From contig JANSWS010000030.1 in the NCBI GenBank assembly GCA_024743355.1, forward strand, positions 1-34,593: a DNA stretch of 34,593 nucleotides, written 5' to 3'. Positions 1-8,490 of the stretch are shown piece by piece. Below the pieces are notes generated by a model. It searched no databases. It was not told the DNA's origin and saw nothing but the letters and a program-made list of their open reading frames with translations. This DNA comes from a bacterium. Lineage in GTDB: Bacteria; Planctomycetota; Planctomycetia; Pirellulales; Pirellulaceae. Position 1 is the first letter of the stretch. Every line of letters begins with the position of its first letter. The position numbers and the translations under genes were made by a program.

Positions 1-194
1 GGTAAATTTTCATCTGCCGCTCGCCTTATCATAGTTCACGCTCCCACCAACGGCCGATGTCAGATACCTGAAGGGTAGTTCGCAGACCGTCTGTCCCGAC
101 GACAGGTAGGCCTAGAGCGGTTATACTTCGGCCGCAATTGCCGGTTGGCGAGTTGATTATCGAGTTTGCAACACTCTTCGCGTTGGAATAGCGG
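1..194. other. Left-edge non-coding stretch
   Basis: I see no convincing gene here. A TATACT hexamer at 122-127 could be a -10 element for the downstream hydrolase gene, but there is no good -35 at the proper distance, so I do not call a promoter. The region probably holds the 5' control region of the gene starting at 195. Confidence 0.4.
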
Positions 195-1091
195 ATGGCC
201 TCTTGGGAAGAGCTCTATCCTTTTGAATCGAAATTTCTGGAAATTCCGAAGTCGGAGACTTCGACCGAATCCGTGCGTTTACATTACGTGGAGCGTGGGC
301 CGCAAGACGCGGAGACTACGATTCTATGCGTGCACGGCAATCCCACCTGGTCCTTCACGTTTCGTCGTATTCTGACCGATTGCAGCGAGAACACCCGCGT
401 GATCGCGATCGACCACGTCGGTTGTGGCTTGAGTGACAAGCCTCAAAACTATCCTTATTCGCTGGAGAGGCATGTCGGCAATCTGGCAAGGTTCATTGAA
501 CAAATGAACTTACAGCGTGTACTGATGCTGGTGCATGATTGGGGCGGAGCGATTGGATTTGGAGCGGCGTTGAAGTTACCGACGCGCATCGATCGATTTG
601 TGGTGTTGAACACAGCTGCCTTTCCACCACCCTATATTCCGTGGCGGATTGCCGCCTGCCGCATACCCGGCATCGGCAACTTTGCCATGCGAGGACTCAA
701 TCTGTTCGCGAGAGCGGCTCTGACCCAAACGCTGCACCGCTTGCCCGCCTTGGATCCACAAGTCGCGGCCGGCTTGATCGCACCCTATGACGACTGGAAT
801 TCGCGGATCGCCATCGCCCGCTTTGTACAAGACATCCCGACTCGCAAGAACCAGCCGACCTGGCAGCTATTGTCCAACATCGAACAGGGGCTCGAGCTTT
901 TTTCCAACCGACCCGTTCACATCGTATGGGGCATGCAGGATTGGTGTTTTCGCCCAGAGTGCCTGGAACGCTTTGAGAATATCTTCACGCAAGCACGAAC
1001 AACGCGGTTGGAAGACGTCGGCCACTATGTGATGGAAGAGGCGGCGGACGAGGTGATCGAGGCCGTTCACCAGTGCCTTTCGGCTCCATGA
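195..1091 (+). CDS. Alpha/beta hydrolase, haloalkane dehalogenase-like
   Basis: This 298-residue protein is an alpha/beta-fold hydrolase of the haloalkane dehalogenase/OleB branch. The oxyanion motif HGNPTWSF lies at about residues 48-55. The nucleophile elbow reads HDWGG, with Asp115 as nucleophile and Trp116 next to it; Asp plus Trp, rather than Ser, is the mark of dehalogenase-like members. Asp249 (in WGMQDW) is a candidate acid, and His277 (in GHYVMEEA) is the catalytic base. Length fits the family (about 300). It has no signal peptide, so it is cytoplasmic. Substrate cannot be read from sequence: haloalkanes are possible, and so is an OleB-type beta-lactone decarboxylase, though no oleA, oleC or oleD gene is next to it. 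The start at 195 is the first ATG and has a weak RBS (TTGGAA). Its stop overlaps the next start as ATGA, so the two are probably translationally coupled. Confidence 0.85.
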   Translation: MASWEELYPFESKFLEIPKSETSTESVRLHYVERGPQDAETTILCVHGNPTWSFTFRRILTDCSENTRVIAIDHVGCGLSDKPQNYPYSLERHVGNLARFIEQMNLQRVLMLVHDWGGAIGFGAALKLPTRIDRFVVLNTAAFPPPYIPWRIAACRIPGIGNFAMRGLNLFARAALTQTLHRLPALDPQVAAGLIAPYDDWNSRIAIARFVQDIPTRKNQPTWQLLSNIEQGLELFSNRPVHIVWGMQDWCFRPECLERFENIFTQARTTRLEDVGHYVMEEAADEVIEAVHQCLSAP

Positions 1092-1984
1092 GCGGCCATC
1101 GACCTGCAGCAATGTTTCCACTGGACCGGGCATGGCAATTGCCGGAAGCCGTGACGCTAGCCTGTTTGTTGGAAGCATCGTCGCCCAAAGCCGGCAACGT
1201 CCACCCTCAATGCAGTTTTCGGGATATGGAATTCCACCATTTCTCGGCCAGCGCCATGGCCATTCAGCCGAGCTTCATCGGGGCCCAGCAGAAGTCAGTG
1301 GGCGAGATTCTACTGGACGCCGTCCGCCGCACCCAAGCTCGCGTCGGCTGCAACACTAATCTGGGCACACTCATGCTGTTCGCCCCTATCGCCAAAGCTT
1401 GGACCCCGGATAGCGATTGGCCTGCCGCGCTGCGTCAAGTCTTACAGGAACTTACGCCTCAAGACAGCCAAGATACCTACCATGCGATTCGCTTGGCGCA
1501 ACCCGGTGGACTGGGGACGCAGGCCGAGAATGACGTGCGAGCCGCTGCTCCAAAGGACCTCCTGCAGGCCATGCGCCAGGTTGCCACGTTCGACGCCGTT
1601 GCCCGCCAATACACCAACGACTTCCACGATATTCTCAACCTTCTTCTGCCCTGGCTGGAGGAAGAACTCACGCGGTCAGGTTCCGTCGATAACGCCATTT
1701 GTCGATTGCAAATACGCTGGCTGGCGCAGGAACCCGATGGGCTGATCACCCGCAAACTGGGACCGGAAGCGGCCGTTGAAGTGCAGCAAAGATCGCGGGC
1801 ACTGTGGGCTGATATCGAAGATAGGCAGGGCGAGGTCTATGAACTTGCTGCCTATCAGCGGCTACATACATTTTTATGTAGCGACCCTGAGAGACGCGGA
1901 AGAAATCCTCGTAACCCAGGCACAACAGCCGACCTGATCGCCGCCACGCTGCTGATTCGATTGTTGGATCCACCGGCACACTAA
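1088..1984 (+). CDS. CitG/MdcB-like triphosphoribosyl-dephospho-CoA synthase family protein
   Basis: The protein (298 residues from the ATG at 1088) matches the CitG/MdcB family, which transfers ATP-derived triphosphoribosyl to dephospho-CoA to make the citrate or malonate lyase prosthetic group precursor. Family marks are EASSPKAGNVHP near the N-terminus, the glycine-rich CNTNLGTLMLFAP in the middle, and NPGTTADLIAATLL near the C-terminus. I prefer 1088 because it makes an ATGA overlap with the previous stop; the ORF track start at 1073 adds only five residues. No citrate or malonate lyase genes lie nearby. In methylotrophs and some planctomycetes a CitG-like gene travels with tetrahydromethanopterin-linked C1 genes, so a C1-cofactor role is an alternative, but nothing else in the window supports it. 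Family call is firm; exact reaction is not. Confidence 0.8.
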   Translation: MSGHRPAAMFPLDRAWQLPEAVTLACLLEASSPKAGNVHPQCSFRDMEFHHFSASAMAIQPSFIGAQQKSVGEILLDAVRRTQARVGCNTNLGTLMLFAPIAKAWTPDSDWPAALRQVLQELTPQDSQDTYHAIRLAQPGGLGTQAENDVRAAAPKDLLQAMRQVATFDAVARQYTNDFHDILNLLLPWLEEELTRSGSVDNAICRLQIRWLAQEPDGLITRKLGPEAAVEVQQRSRALWADIEDRQGEVYELAAYQRLHTFLCSDPERRGRNPRNPGTTADLIAATLLIRLLDPPAH

Positions 1985-2022
1985 GCTATGGCGACCAACT
2001 CACGCGCATAGAGCTGACCTAA

Positions 2023-2114
2023 TTGGACAGCGCCACTTTCGATAAAGCTCCTGGCAATTCCTTGGTTAACTGTGATAACACGATTTCTGGCTAATCGAAT
2101 GTGGCGCTGTCCAA
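2023..2114. repeat. Long imperfect palindrome between convergent genes
   Basis: The arms 2023-2043 (TTGGACAGCGCCACTTTCGAT) and 2094-2114 are inverted repeats of 21 bp with one mismatch, including a perfect outer 14 bp. They flank a 50 bp spacer. The element sits between the convergent ends of the CitG-like gene and ruvA. There is no T-tract, so it is not a classic terminator, though the transcript could form a long stem. It may be a dispersed MITE/REP-like repeat. Confidence 0.7.
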
Positions 2115-2138
2115 CTAACTTCTGCATCCAATCCGATT

Positions 2139-2774
2139 TTAGCCGGCGAACTGCTTCTTGTAGATTTCTTGGATCAGTGTTTCGGTATCCTTGAATTTGC
2201 CGCCGCTGGCCAGAGCTTGTTCAATCAACTGTCGCGCGTCGGCTTCACCATGGCCTAGGGCCAATAGGGCTTGGAAAGTCTCTTCCACGACTCCCGACTG
2301 TACATGCTCCTCAGCGCCTTGAGGCACATCGCGGCGAACGAGCAGTGCGAACTTGGGCATCTTTCTCCGAAGTTTGGCGATGATTCTCTCGGCCGTGGCC
2401 GGACCGATCCCCGGCAGCTTCGAGAGCCCTTTCGCATCCTGTTGCTCAATCATCACCGCGGTATCTTGAACGGGCTGCGTCATGGCTCGCAAGGCCTTCT
2501 TCACACCCACCCCATCCACGGAGCAGAACAATTCAAAAAAGTCTCGCTCCGCGGTATTGAGAAAGCCTACCAGCCGCGGCGTCAATCGCCCTCCCGTGCT
2601 GACGTTGCCCTCCAGGTAGTGAATGGTATGCAGCACAATCTCGCGCTCTCGCTGGGCTTGCAAATGACGGCGAGTAAATTCAGCAATGAGAACTTCGTAC
2701 TCCATCGGTGGAATGGAAAGTGTCGCAACTTCTTCGGTTAGTCCCACGAGTTTGCCGTGGATCTTGGTAATCAT
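2139..2774 (-). CDS. ruvA: Holliday junction branch migration protein RuvA
   Basis: RuvA binds the four-way Holliday junction as a tetramer and directs the RuvB motor. The 211-residue product has the N-terminal OB-fold beginning [11 protein letters not shown], a central tandem helix-hairpin-helix region ([13 protein letters not shown], then [17 protein letters not shown]), and a C-terminal helical domain ([19 protein letters not shown]) that contacts RuvB. Length is normal for the family (about 200). It is downstream of ruvC on the same strand with a 123 bp gap, and cysS precedes ruvC, so a cysS-ruvC-ruvA unit is likely. RuvB is not in the window. The start is the only ATG giving the complete OB-fold. 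Confidence 0.96.
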   Translation of the reverse strand: MITKIHGKLVGLTEEVATLSIPPMEYEVLIAEFTRRHLQAQREREIVLHTIHYLEGNVSTGGRLTPRLVGFLNTAERDFFELFCSVDGVGVKKALRAMTQPVQDTAVMIEQQDAKGLSKLPGIGPATAERIIAKLRRKMPKFALLVRRDVPQGAEEHVQSGVVEETFQALLALGHGEADARQLIEQALASGGKFKDTETLIQEIYKKQFAG

Positions 2775-2897
2775 GGCTGAGTCTTCAGTGCACTGGGATG
2801 TTGAGAACGGAAAATCTGTTACCGAGATATTGCATTGCGAAGGCGGCCAAGGGTGAGGCTTAGCTCACCACGGATTCCTTGCATCGATCCGGAATAT

Positions 2898-3455
2898 CTA
2901 GGGCAATTTATCGAGCGAAAGGAGGTTGTTCGCGGGTCCACTATTCAACCACTGCATTCCCTGCGAGCTCTGACAATGAGTCAGCGCGATGGCCAAGGCA
3001 TCGGCCACGTCGGCAGGTTCCGGCAACTGTTTCAGACCCAGCTGATGTTGTACCGCGAACTGCATCTGGCTCTTGGGCGCTCGGCCATTACCGGTCAATG
3101 TTTTTTTTACTTTGGTAGCCGCATAGGATGAGACTTCCAGCCCAGCCCGGGCGGCGGCCAGAAGAATAACGCCCCGAGCGTGCCCCATCAAAATAGCCGT
3201 AGTGGGCCGATCATAATGCGAGTAGAGCTCTTCGATGGCCACGCAATCGGGATTGTGATCCTGCAAGACTTCGACCATGCCATCGTTGAGTTCCTGCAGG
3301 CGTTCCGGCAATGGCCGATCTCGTCGACATCGGATCACGCCGGCGTCCACCACTTCGATCGTGGTTCCACAAACCCGCAGCAATCCATATCCCGTGGTTC
3401 CGAGAGCCGGATCTATTCCCAGTGTTATCCATCCGTTGCTGGTTGTACGCTCCAT
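2898..3455 (-). CDS. ruvC: Crossover junction endodeoxyribonuclease RuvC
   Basis: RuvC resolves Holliday junctions by paired nicking. The 185-residue protein begins with the RNase H-like strand LGIDPALGTTGYG. The four metal-binding acids are visible as Asp15, Glu75 (in VAIEELYSHYD), and Asp149 and Asp152 (in EPADVADALAIA). The lysine/glycine-rich segment TKVKKTLTGNGRAPK is the usual DNA-binding stretch. The gene starts 32 bp after the cysS stop and is followed by ruvA, so the RuvA/RuvC part of the resolvasome is co-located while RuvB must lie elsewhere. The start at 3455 is an ATG with a modest AGGGA-type RBS. Confidence 0.96.
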   Translation of the reverse strand: MERTTSNGWITLGIDPALGTTGYGLLRVCGTTIEVVDAGVIRCRRDRPLPERLQELNDGMVEVLQDHNPDCVAIEELYSHYDRPTTAILMGHARGVILLAAARAGLEVSSYAATKVKKTLTGNGRAPKSQMQFAVQHQLGLKQLPEPADVADALAIALTHCQSSQGMQWLNSGPANNLLSLDKLP

Positions 3456-3487
3456 CGATCCCTACTCTCAAAATGAGCTGTGGCCTG

Positions 3488-5104
3488 CTAGGCTTTCTCC
3501 CAGGTCGTACCGTCCTTCAAGTCCTGCAGCGTGATCCCAAGTTCACTTAAGCCATCGCGGATGGTATCGGACGTAGCAAAGTCCTTTTTCGCTCTCGCGT
3601 CAGCTCTCAACTTGATCAACAGATCCATGAGACCAGCCAGCGTTTCGCCGCTGCCCTCGTCGGCAGACGCCTTGGGAGGCTTGACGAACAGCCCCAAAAT
3701 AGCTCCGAGTTCACGCAGCACTCCCATCGCCTTCGTGAAAATCTCCAGATCTTCCGCGGACCGCTGTTTCGCATCCTCGAGCTTGGCTTCGTCCACGAAT
3801 CGATTGATCGAACGCGCCATTTCGAACAGTTCGCTAACAGCACCACCCGTGTTGAAGTCATCGTCCATCTTGTCTAGGAACGACGCTCGCAATTCGGCCA
3901 ACTGCTTGAGGAGTGGAGTGCTGGCGGCTGCCAGGGCCGCGTCTCCACTGATTCGATCGCGGGCATAAGCCACGCTTTCGTAGAAAGACTTTTCTGTCAG
4001 CCGCTCAAAGCGTTGAATGAGGCGGTAGAAAGCATTCAAGGCTTGGCCGGCTTCCTCCAACGTCTCATCACCGAATAAGATCGTGCTGCGGTAATGCGAG
4101 CGAAGCAAGAAGAAGCGGATCCGATCTCCCGTCTGCTGTTCGATCAATTGCGCCAGTCCGCCGTCGCCCGCGCTGCGGCTGATCTTGTTCGAGGCCGCAT
4201 CCGTGGGTTGCTGGCGATCTGCTTTTCCTCCCAGCTTAGCGGTGGCTCCGGAACGTTGCATGAGCCCGTTGTGCATCCAGTAGCGGACCATCGGCTGACC
4301 ATGGCAACAGCGACTCTGCGCCAGTTCGTTCTCGTGGTGAGGGAACACCAGGTCTAAGCCGCCACCGTGAATGTCGAAGGTCTTACCCAACAGCTTGCGA
4401 CTCATGGCCGAGCATTCAATATGCCAGCCCGGCCGCCCCTTGCCCCAGGGACTATCCCAGCTGGGTTCGCCGGCTTTGGCCGATTTCCACAGAGCAAAAT
4501 CGCCTGCCGATCTCTTCTTGGCAGCGGCGCCGCCGCCTTCTCCCTGTTGACTCTCTACCGAGCGATTGCTGAGCTGACCATATTCGGAATCACTCGTGAC
4601 ATCGAAGAACACATCCCCGTCACTGGCATAAGCATGGCCGCCGGCAATGAGTTCTTCGATGAAGTGGATAATCTCGTCCATGTTATCGGTAGCCCGTGGC
4701 AAGGCGTCGATCTGATCGACACCCAAGGCTTGCAAATTCGCCAGGTAGTCCATGGTCATTTCCGTGGCTACTTGCGACATGGGGATGCCACGTTTGTTGG
4801 ACGCTGCGATTAGCTTGTCATCCACGTCCGTAATATTGACCACCCAATAAACCTGGTAACCGCTGTACACAAGGTAGCGTTTGATCGTGTCGAAAATTAC
4901 GGGACCCACCATATGGCCGATGTGGGCTTCCGCATAAACCGTGGGACCACACAGGTACATTCCTACCTTGCCGGGCTCGACGGTAGCAAAAGGTTCCTTC
5001 TGGCGAGTCAGAGTGTTATAGACGCGGATCTTGGTGTTTTCTGTCATCATTACGGGGCTTAAAGGAACCGATGTTTGCTCGGTGGTAGGCGATACACTAG
5101 CCAT
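3488..5104 (-). CDS. cysS: Cysteine--tRNA ligase with a variant, displaced KMSKS loop
   Basis: CysRS charges tRNA-Cys in the cytoplasm. I choose the ATG at 5104 (538 residues) because GGAG sits 8 bp upstream; the track start at 5188 adds a non-conserved tail, and the ATGs at residues 19 and 20 are further options. The class I HIGH motif is AHIGH (61-64). Zinc ligands look intact: Cys52 (LCGPTVY), Cys231 (WHIECSAMS) and the FPHHENE motif. The second signature is altered: KMSKS reads KISRS (307-311), and about 24 residues (MQRSGATAK...) lie between MHNG and it, where typical enzymes have about six. The downstream AGDGGL and [11 protein letters not shown] regions are well kept, so the enzyme is probably active. 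It is the sensible first gene of cysS-ruvC-ruvA. Confidence 0.95.
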   Translation of the reverse strand: MASVSPTTEQTSVPLSPVMMTENTKIRVYNTLTRQKEPFATVEPGKVGMYLCGPTVYAEAHIGHMVGPVIFDTIKRYLVYSGYQVYWVVNITDVDDKLIAASNKRGIPMSQVATEMTMDYLANLQALGVDQIDALPRATDNMDEIIHFIEELIAGGHAYASDGDVFFDVTSDSEYGQLSNRSVESQQGEGGGAAAKKRSAGDFALWKSAKAGEPSWDSPWGKGRPGWHIECSAMSRKLLGKTFDIHGGGLDLVFPHHENELAQSRCCHGQPMVRYWMHNGLMQRSGATAKLGGKADRQQPTDAASNKISRSAGDGGLAQLIEQQTGDRIRFFLLRSHYRSTILFGDETLEEAGQALNAFYRLIQRFERLTEKSFYESVAYARDRISGDAALAAASTPLLKQLAELRASFLDKMDDDFNTGGAVSELFEMARSINRFVDEAKLEDAKQRSAEDLEIFTKAMGVLRELGAILGLFVKPPKASADEGSGETLAGLMDLLIKLRADARAKKDFATSDTIRDGLSELGITLQDLKDGTTWEKA

Positions 5105-5442
5105 GAAAGAGTCTCCGTCTCGTTCACATCCAGAATCAAACTTGGGCCAGAAACCAACTCGCCGGGAGCGAGCTGGAATAGGGGGCATGATCTCTCACCG
5201 TCTTGTTGTCCATGACTCATCATGCGGCGTAAACGCGAAAGCACCGTTGCGGGTGACTCATCCGGACAATGTGTCGCCGCGGCGGGGATCCCTCGTTAAC
5301 GCTTCGGAATTGACGGCACGAGCCCTGAGTGTTGGCCCAACGCACAATCGGCGGCTCTTGCCAGGTCTTTCCCGCGGTCCAAAATTATAGAGATTCCAGC
5401 ATTTCATGGTACGCCAGTTTCCCATCCACCGCCCTGCCCATC

Positions 5443-5898
5443 ATGACACCTGAACGCTATGCCGTCATTGCTACCTGGCTCTTACGCATCATTGGGGCTT
5501 CGGTGTGTCTGGCAGTGGTGCCTGTTTTTTTCCCGCTGAGTTGGATGAATGCGATCCATGCTTGGCTGGGGCTGGGCCAGATTCCAGACCAACCGATCTT
5601 CGAGTATCTGGCTCGATCCTTGTCAGCCATGTATTTCGCCCATGGATGTTTGGTTCTGCTAGCTTCCACCAACGTACACCGCTATCTCCCCTTTGTGTGG
5701 ATGATCGGCGGTCTGAATGTCGTTCTGGGAGCCCTGCTGCTGGCGGTGGATCTGCGAATACCGATGCCCTGGTTCTGGACGTGGTTGGAAGGTCCGCCCA
5801 TTTTGACCATGGGACTATTGGTATTGTGGGCGAGCCGCGGAATCAACCCGCAGCCCGGATCTGACACCACGCCAGCGGATGCTTCCGCCAACCATTGA
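5443..5898 (+). CDS. Small four-helix membrane protein, function unknown
   Basis: From the ATG at 5443 this is a 151-residue protein with about four hydrophobic spans: near residues 7-30 (LLRIIGASVCLAVVPVFF), 60-75, 85-105 (MIGGLNVVLGALLLAVDL) and 115-132 (ILTMGLLVLWAS). It ends in a short polar tail. I do not recognise a named family. The ORF track start at 5329 adds 38 residues that look non-coding, so I use the internal ATG, although no strong RBS precedes it. The gene is monocistronic and converges with the protease gene, with only 22 bp between their ends. Confidence 0.65.
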   Translation: MTPERYAVIATWLLRIIGASVCLAVVPVFFPLSWMNAIHAWLGLGQIPDQPIFEYLARSLSAMYFAHGCLVLLASTNVHRYLPFVWMIGGLNVVLGALLLAVDLRIPMPWFWTWLEGPPILTMGLLVLWASRGINPQPGSDTTPADASANH

Positions 5899-5920
5899 TG
5901 TCCTGGCACGGACCCTGCGG

Positions 5921-7360
5921 CTACTGCTGGGCAACCACCGCGCCTTCAATCGTGCGAATCAGCTCTTGGCTGGGCGTATCGATGGTTAGCATACGGCTCT
6001 GACCGCTTTTGTCACGAAAGATACAGATCACCTGCTCGGTCTGGGCAGCCCCGGAATTAGCCAAAGCTGGGACGACGGGATTGCCACTGTCCTGCAGGTC
6101 TTCATCCGGCCACTGCAATGGGTCCGCCGGTGTCGTGGGATTTACCTGAGTAGCCTGGCTAGCGAACTGGACGGGAGCCGCCGCTGTCGAATCAGGCTGG
6201 AAGAGGTGGGTCATACCCAGCCGCTCTATCTGGTCGTAAATCACGTCCGCCGCCGCATAGATACCTTCGTCGTCGTTGGCATCCGCGGCATTGCACACGC
6301 CGATGAGGCGACCTTGAACGTCGAACAAGCCACCGCCGCTGCGACCGACCGCTGGTGCTCCGGCAATCTCGACATTAGCTGCTCCGACGTACCGATTGAT
6401 GTTAGTGATATGTGTATCTCGGCGAGTTGGATCCTGGCCATGGTCGCAACCGTAGCTGAACGCTCGCTGACCAATCCTTAGTGGCTCTCCACGCGGTAAA
6501 AGCTGAACCGGTTCAACGGCAACTGGCAACTTGAAGCTGATCAAGCCAATGTCTTCTTCATCCGCCTTGTGGTCAATGAGAGCCGCTGCCAGATTGACCT
6601 CTTGCGGAGTGCCGGCGAACAAGTCGACTGAAAGCTGGCTACCCGGCTGCATGTCGCGAAAGAGATGACCGCAGGTCAACACCAGCGCTTCCTGGCCGTG
6701 CACGTCGATGATGGTTCCCGTTCCGTGGGCGGTTGTCTGCCCTTCATCGACTCGAATGCGAACCGTTGCCGCGGCTGCTTTGGCCATCGCCTGTTCCAGC
6801 GTCATGGCTGGGGCACTGCCGGCCGCTGCTGGAGAAACAGAAGGGCTGACCAGGGTTGCCGCCTCGGTCTTGGGAAAACTGGGTGTACGAGGCCGCGTGG
6901 CTGCGGCGGATGAGACCACCGCGGACGCTGTGGCTGCGACGCCCGGGGATTGCCCTCTGACGATCGGCTGTGTTCCCTGTTGCTGCGTCCCCGGAGTTTG
7001 GGGATGAGCCGTGGGTGTCGGCGAATTGGTAGCTAGCCGCGATGCACCACTGCGGGCAGCCGCTCGTGTGGAGCGCTTGGCAAGCTCAGCGTAGGATGCG
7101 ACGCCGACAACTCGGTCAACTTCCTGGTCACTAGCCAGGATCACCACCGTCGGCAAATTCTGAATCTGAAACTTCTGCGCTAGCTCGGGATGCTGATCAA
7201 CGTCGATTCGCTGTACATCCCAGCCTTCGCCGTACAGCTGCTGCAGATTCGGCTGCATCTGAGCACAGGGCTGACACCAATCGGCCGTGAAAAAGAGCAG
7301 AGTGACATCGGAATTTCCGACACCGGCCAACAACAAAGCGGACAAGACAAAAGTTGCCAT
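5921..7360 (-). CDS. Thioredoxin-trypsin-like serine protease fusion, probably secreted
   Basis: The 479-residue product joins two enzymes. After a hydrophobic N-terminus (MATFVLSALLLAGVG) comes a thioredoxin fold with the redox motif WCQPC (Cys29, Cys32) and cis-Pro70. A Pro/Thr/Ala/Ser-rich linker (about 100-185) leads to a chymotrypsin/HtrA-like protease domain with His232 (LTCGHLFRD), Asp270 (EEDIGLISF) and Ser341 (GRSGGGLF). No PDZ domain is seen; the last ~100 residues are low complexity followed by a short domain. I take the ATG at 7360, not the track start at 7492, because GGAGGG lies just upstream and the signal-like segment then starts the protein. It is probably exported and may handle disulfides and proteolysis of misfolded proteins; substrates are unknown. 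trmD lies 195 bp upstream on the same strand. Confidence 0.85.
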   Translation of the reverse strand: MATFVLSALLLAGVGNSDVTLLFFTADWCQPCAQMQPNLQQLYGEGWDVQRIDVDQHPELAQKFQIQNLPTVVILASDQEVDRVVGVASYAELAKRSTRAAARSGASRLATNSPTPTAHPQTPGTQQQGTQPIVRGQSPGVAATASAVVSSAAATRPRTPSFPKTEAATLVSPSVSPAAAGSAPAMTLEQAMAKAAAATVRIRVDEGQTTAHGTGTIIDVHGQEALVLTCGHLFRDMQPGSQLSVDLFAGTPQEVNLAAALIDHKADEEDIGLISFKLPVAVEPVQLLPRGEPLRIGQRAFSYGCDHGQDPTRRDTHITNINRYVGAANVEIAGAPAVGRSGGGLFDVQGRLIGVCNAADANDDEGIYAAADVIYDQIERLGMTHLFQPDSTAAAPVQFASQATQVNPTTPADPLQWPDEDLQDSGNPVVPALANSGAAQTEQVICIFRDKSGQSRMLTIDTPSQELIRTIEGAVVAQQ

Positions 7361-7555
7361 TGGATTCCCTCCCAAAGGCATGAACTTGCGGTTACTGAGT
7401 TGGGCGGGAGTTTGGCTGCATACTTGGCTTACCGCAAGGGCAATATCGCAAGCTAGCGTTGCCAGACGGACCATGCCATAACTCGCGTCCAAGCGATGGC
7501 TCTCCTTGCTGATGTCAGTGCTTTGCGGGCCCTTCGACGCAAATTTTTGTTTGGC

Positions 7556-8257
7556 TTAAAGCAGATCGCTGCGGCGTTGTCGGGTACGTTCGATGCGCTG
7601 AGCGGTGCGCCAACGGGCGATTTCCTGATGATTGCCGCTGAGCAAGATTTCGGGAACCTGCAGCCCGCGATACTCGCGTGGACGTGTGTACTGAGGAAAT
7701 TCGAGCAGCGCTTCATCACTGAACGAATCCTCCGCGCTACTCCGCTTATCGCCCAAGACGCCGGGGATCAAGCGAATGGTCGATTCGACGATGGCCATCG
7801 CCGCGACCTCGCCTCCATTCAGCACGAAATCACCCAGACTGATTTCCCGCGGCTGCAGGATATCGATCACCCGCTGATCAAAGCCCTCGTAACGCCCACA
7901 AATCAAGATCATTCTGGATAGGGTGGCCAGCTCTTGTACCACCGCTTGCTTCAGAGTTTCTCCTTGGGGACTCATGATCAGCAATTCGCCGGGATCGTCG
8001 CTCATGGCCCGCACAGATTCCACGCATTCCACCACGGGTTCCACGCAGATCAACATACCCGGCCCACCGCCATAGGGCGGCGCGTCCACTTTGTGGTGCT
8101 TGTCTTTGGACCAGTCACGCATATTGTGCACATGCACTTCCACCAAAGAACGATCAATGGCCTTTGCTAGCAAGCTCTCTCCGAGGTAGCCGGGAAAAAT
8201 TTCCGGAAACAGTGAAATGATGTCAAAACGAATAGGAGCCAAATTGCTGTCTTTCAT
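7556..8257 (-). CDS. trmD: tRNA (guanine-N1)-methyltransferase TrmD
   Basis: TrmD methylates G37 of tRNAs using S-adenosylmethionine, preventing frameshifts. The 233-residue product carries the SPOUT trefoil-knot hallmarks: FDIISLFPEIFPGYL at the start, DAPPYGGGPGM, LICGRYEGFDQRV and ISLGDFVLNGGE. It ends with the usual helical domain (LLSGNHQEIARWR). Length is typical. The expected partners rpsP, rimM and rplS are absent on either side: downstream lies the thioredoxin-protease gene and upstream a divergent mlaE, so the usual ribosomal operon is broken up here. The ATG at 8257 has no clear RBS; the start is supported by the conserved first strand that follows. Confidence 0.96.
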   Translation of the reverse strand: MKDSNLAPIRFDIISLFPEIFPGYLGESLLAKAIDRSLVEVHVHNMRDWSKDKHHKVDAPPYGGGPGMLICVEPVVECVESVRAMSDDPGELLIMSPQGETLKQAVVQELATLSRMILICGRYEGFDQRVIDILQPREISLGDFVLNGGEVAAMAIVESTIRLIPGVLGDKRSSAEDSFSDEALLEFPQYTRPREYRGLQVPEILLSGNHQEIARWRTAQRIERTRQRRSDLL

Positions 8258-8490
8258 TCGGTGGCGAAACGCTGAAGAGCCGCTGGAGTGTCAAGGCCTG
8301 CCCGACCGATACAGATTAACAGCGCGCGGGCGGATCTTCGATGTGGGGATCCACAAGTGGCCTTCACGGACATCAGCCCGACTGCGGGACCTTTCGCATC
8401 GGGGGATCTGAGTGCTGGGTGGCAGATCTGGGGGCCACAACAGATAGTTACCAGTTGACGGCTGCACCGCCGCTTACCAAGGAGTCGAAC

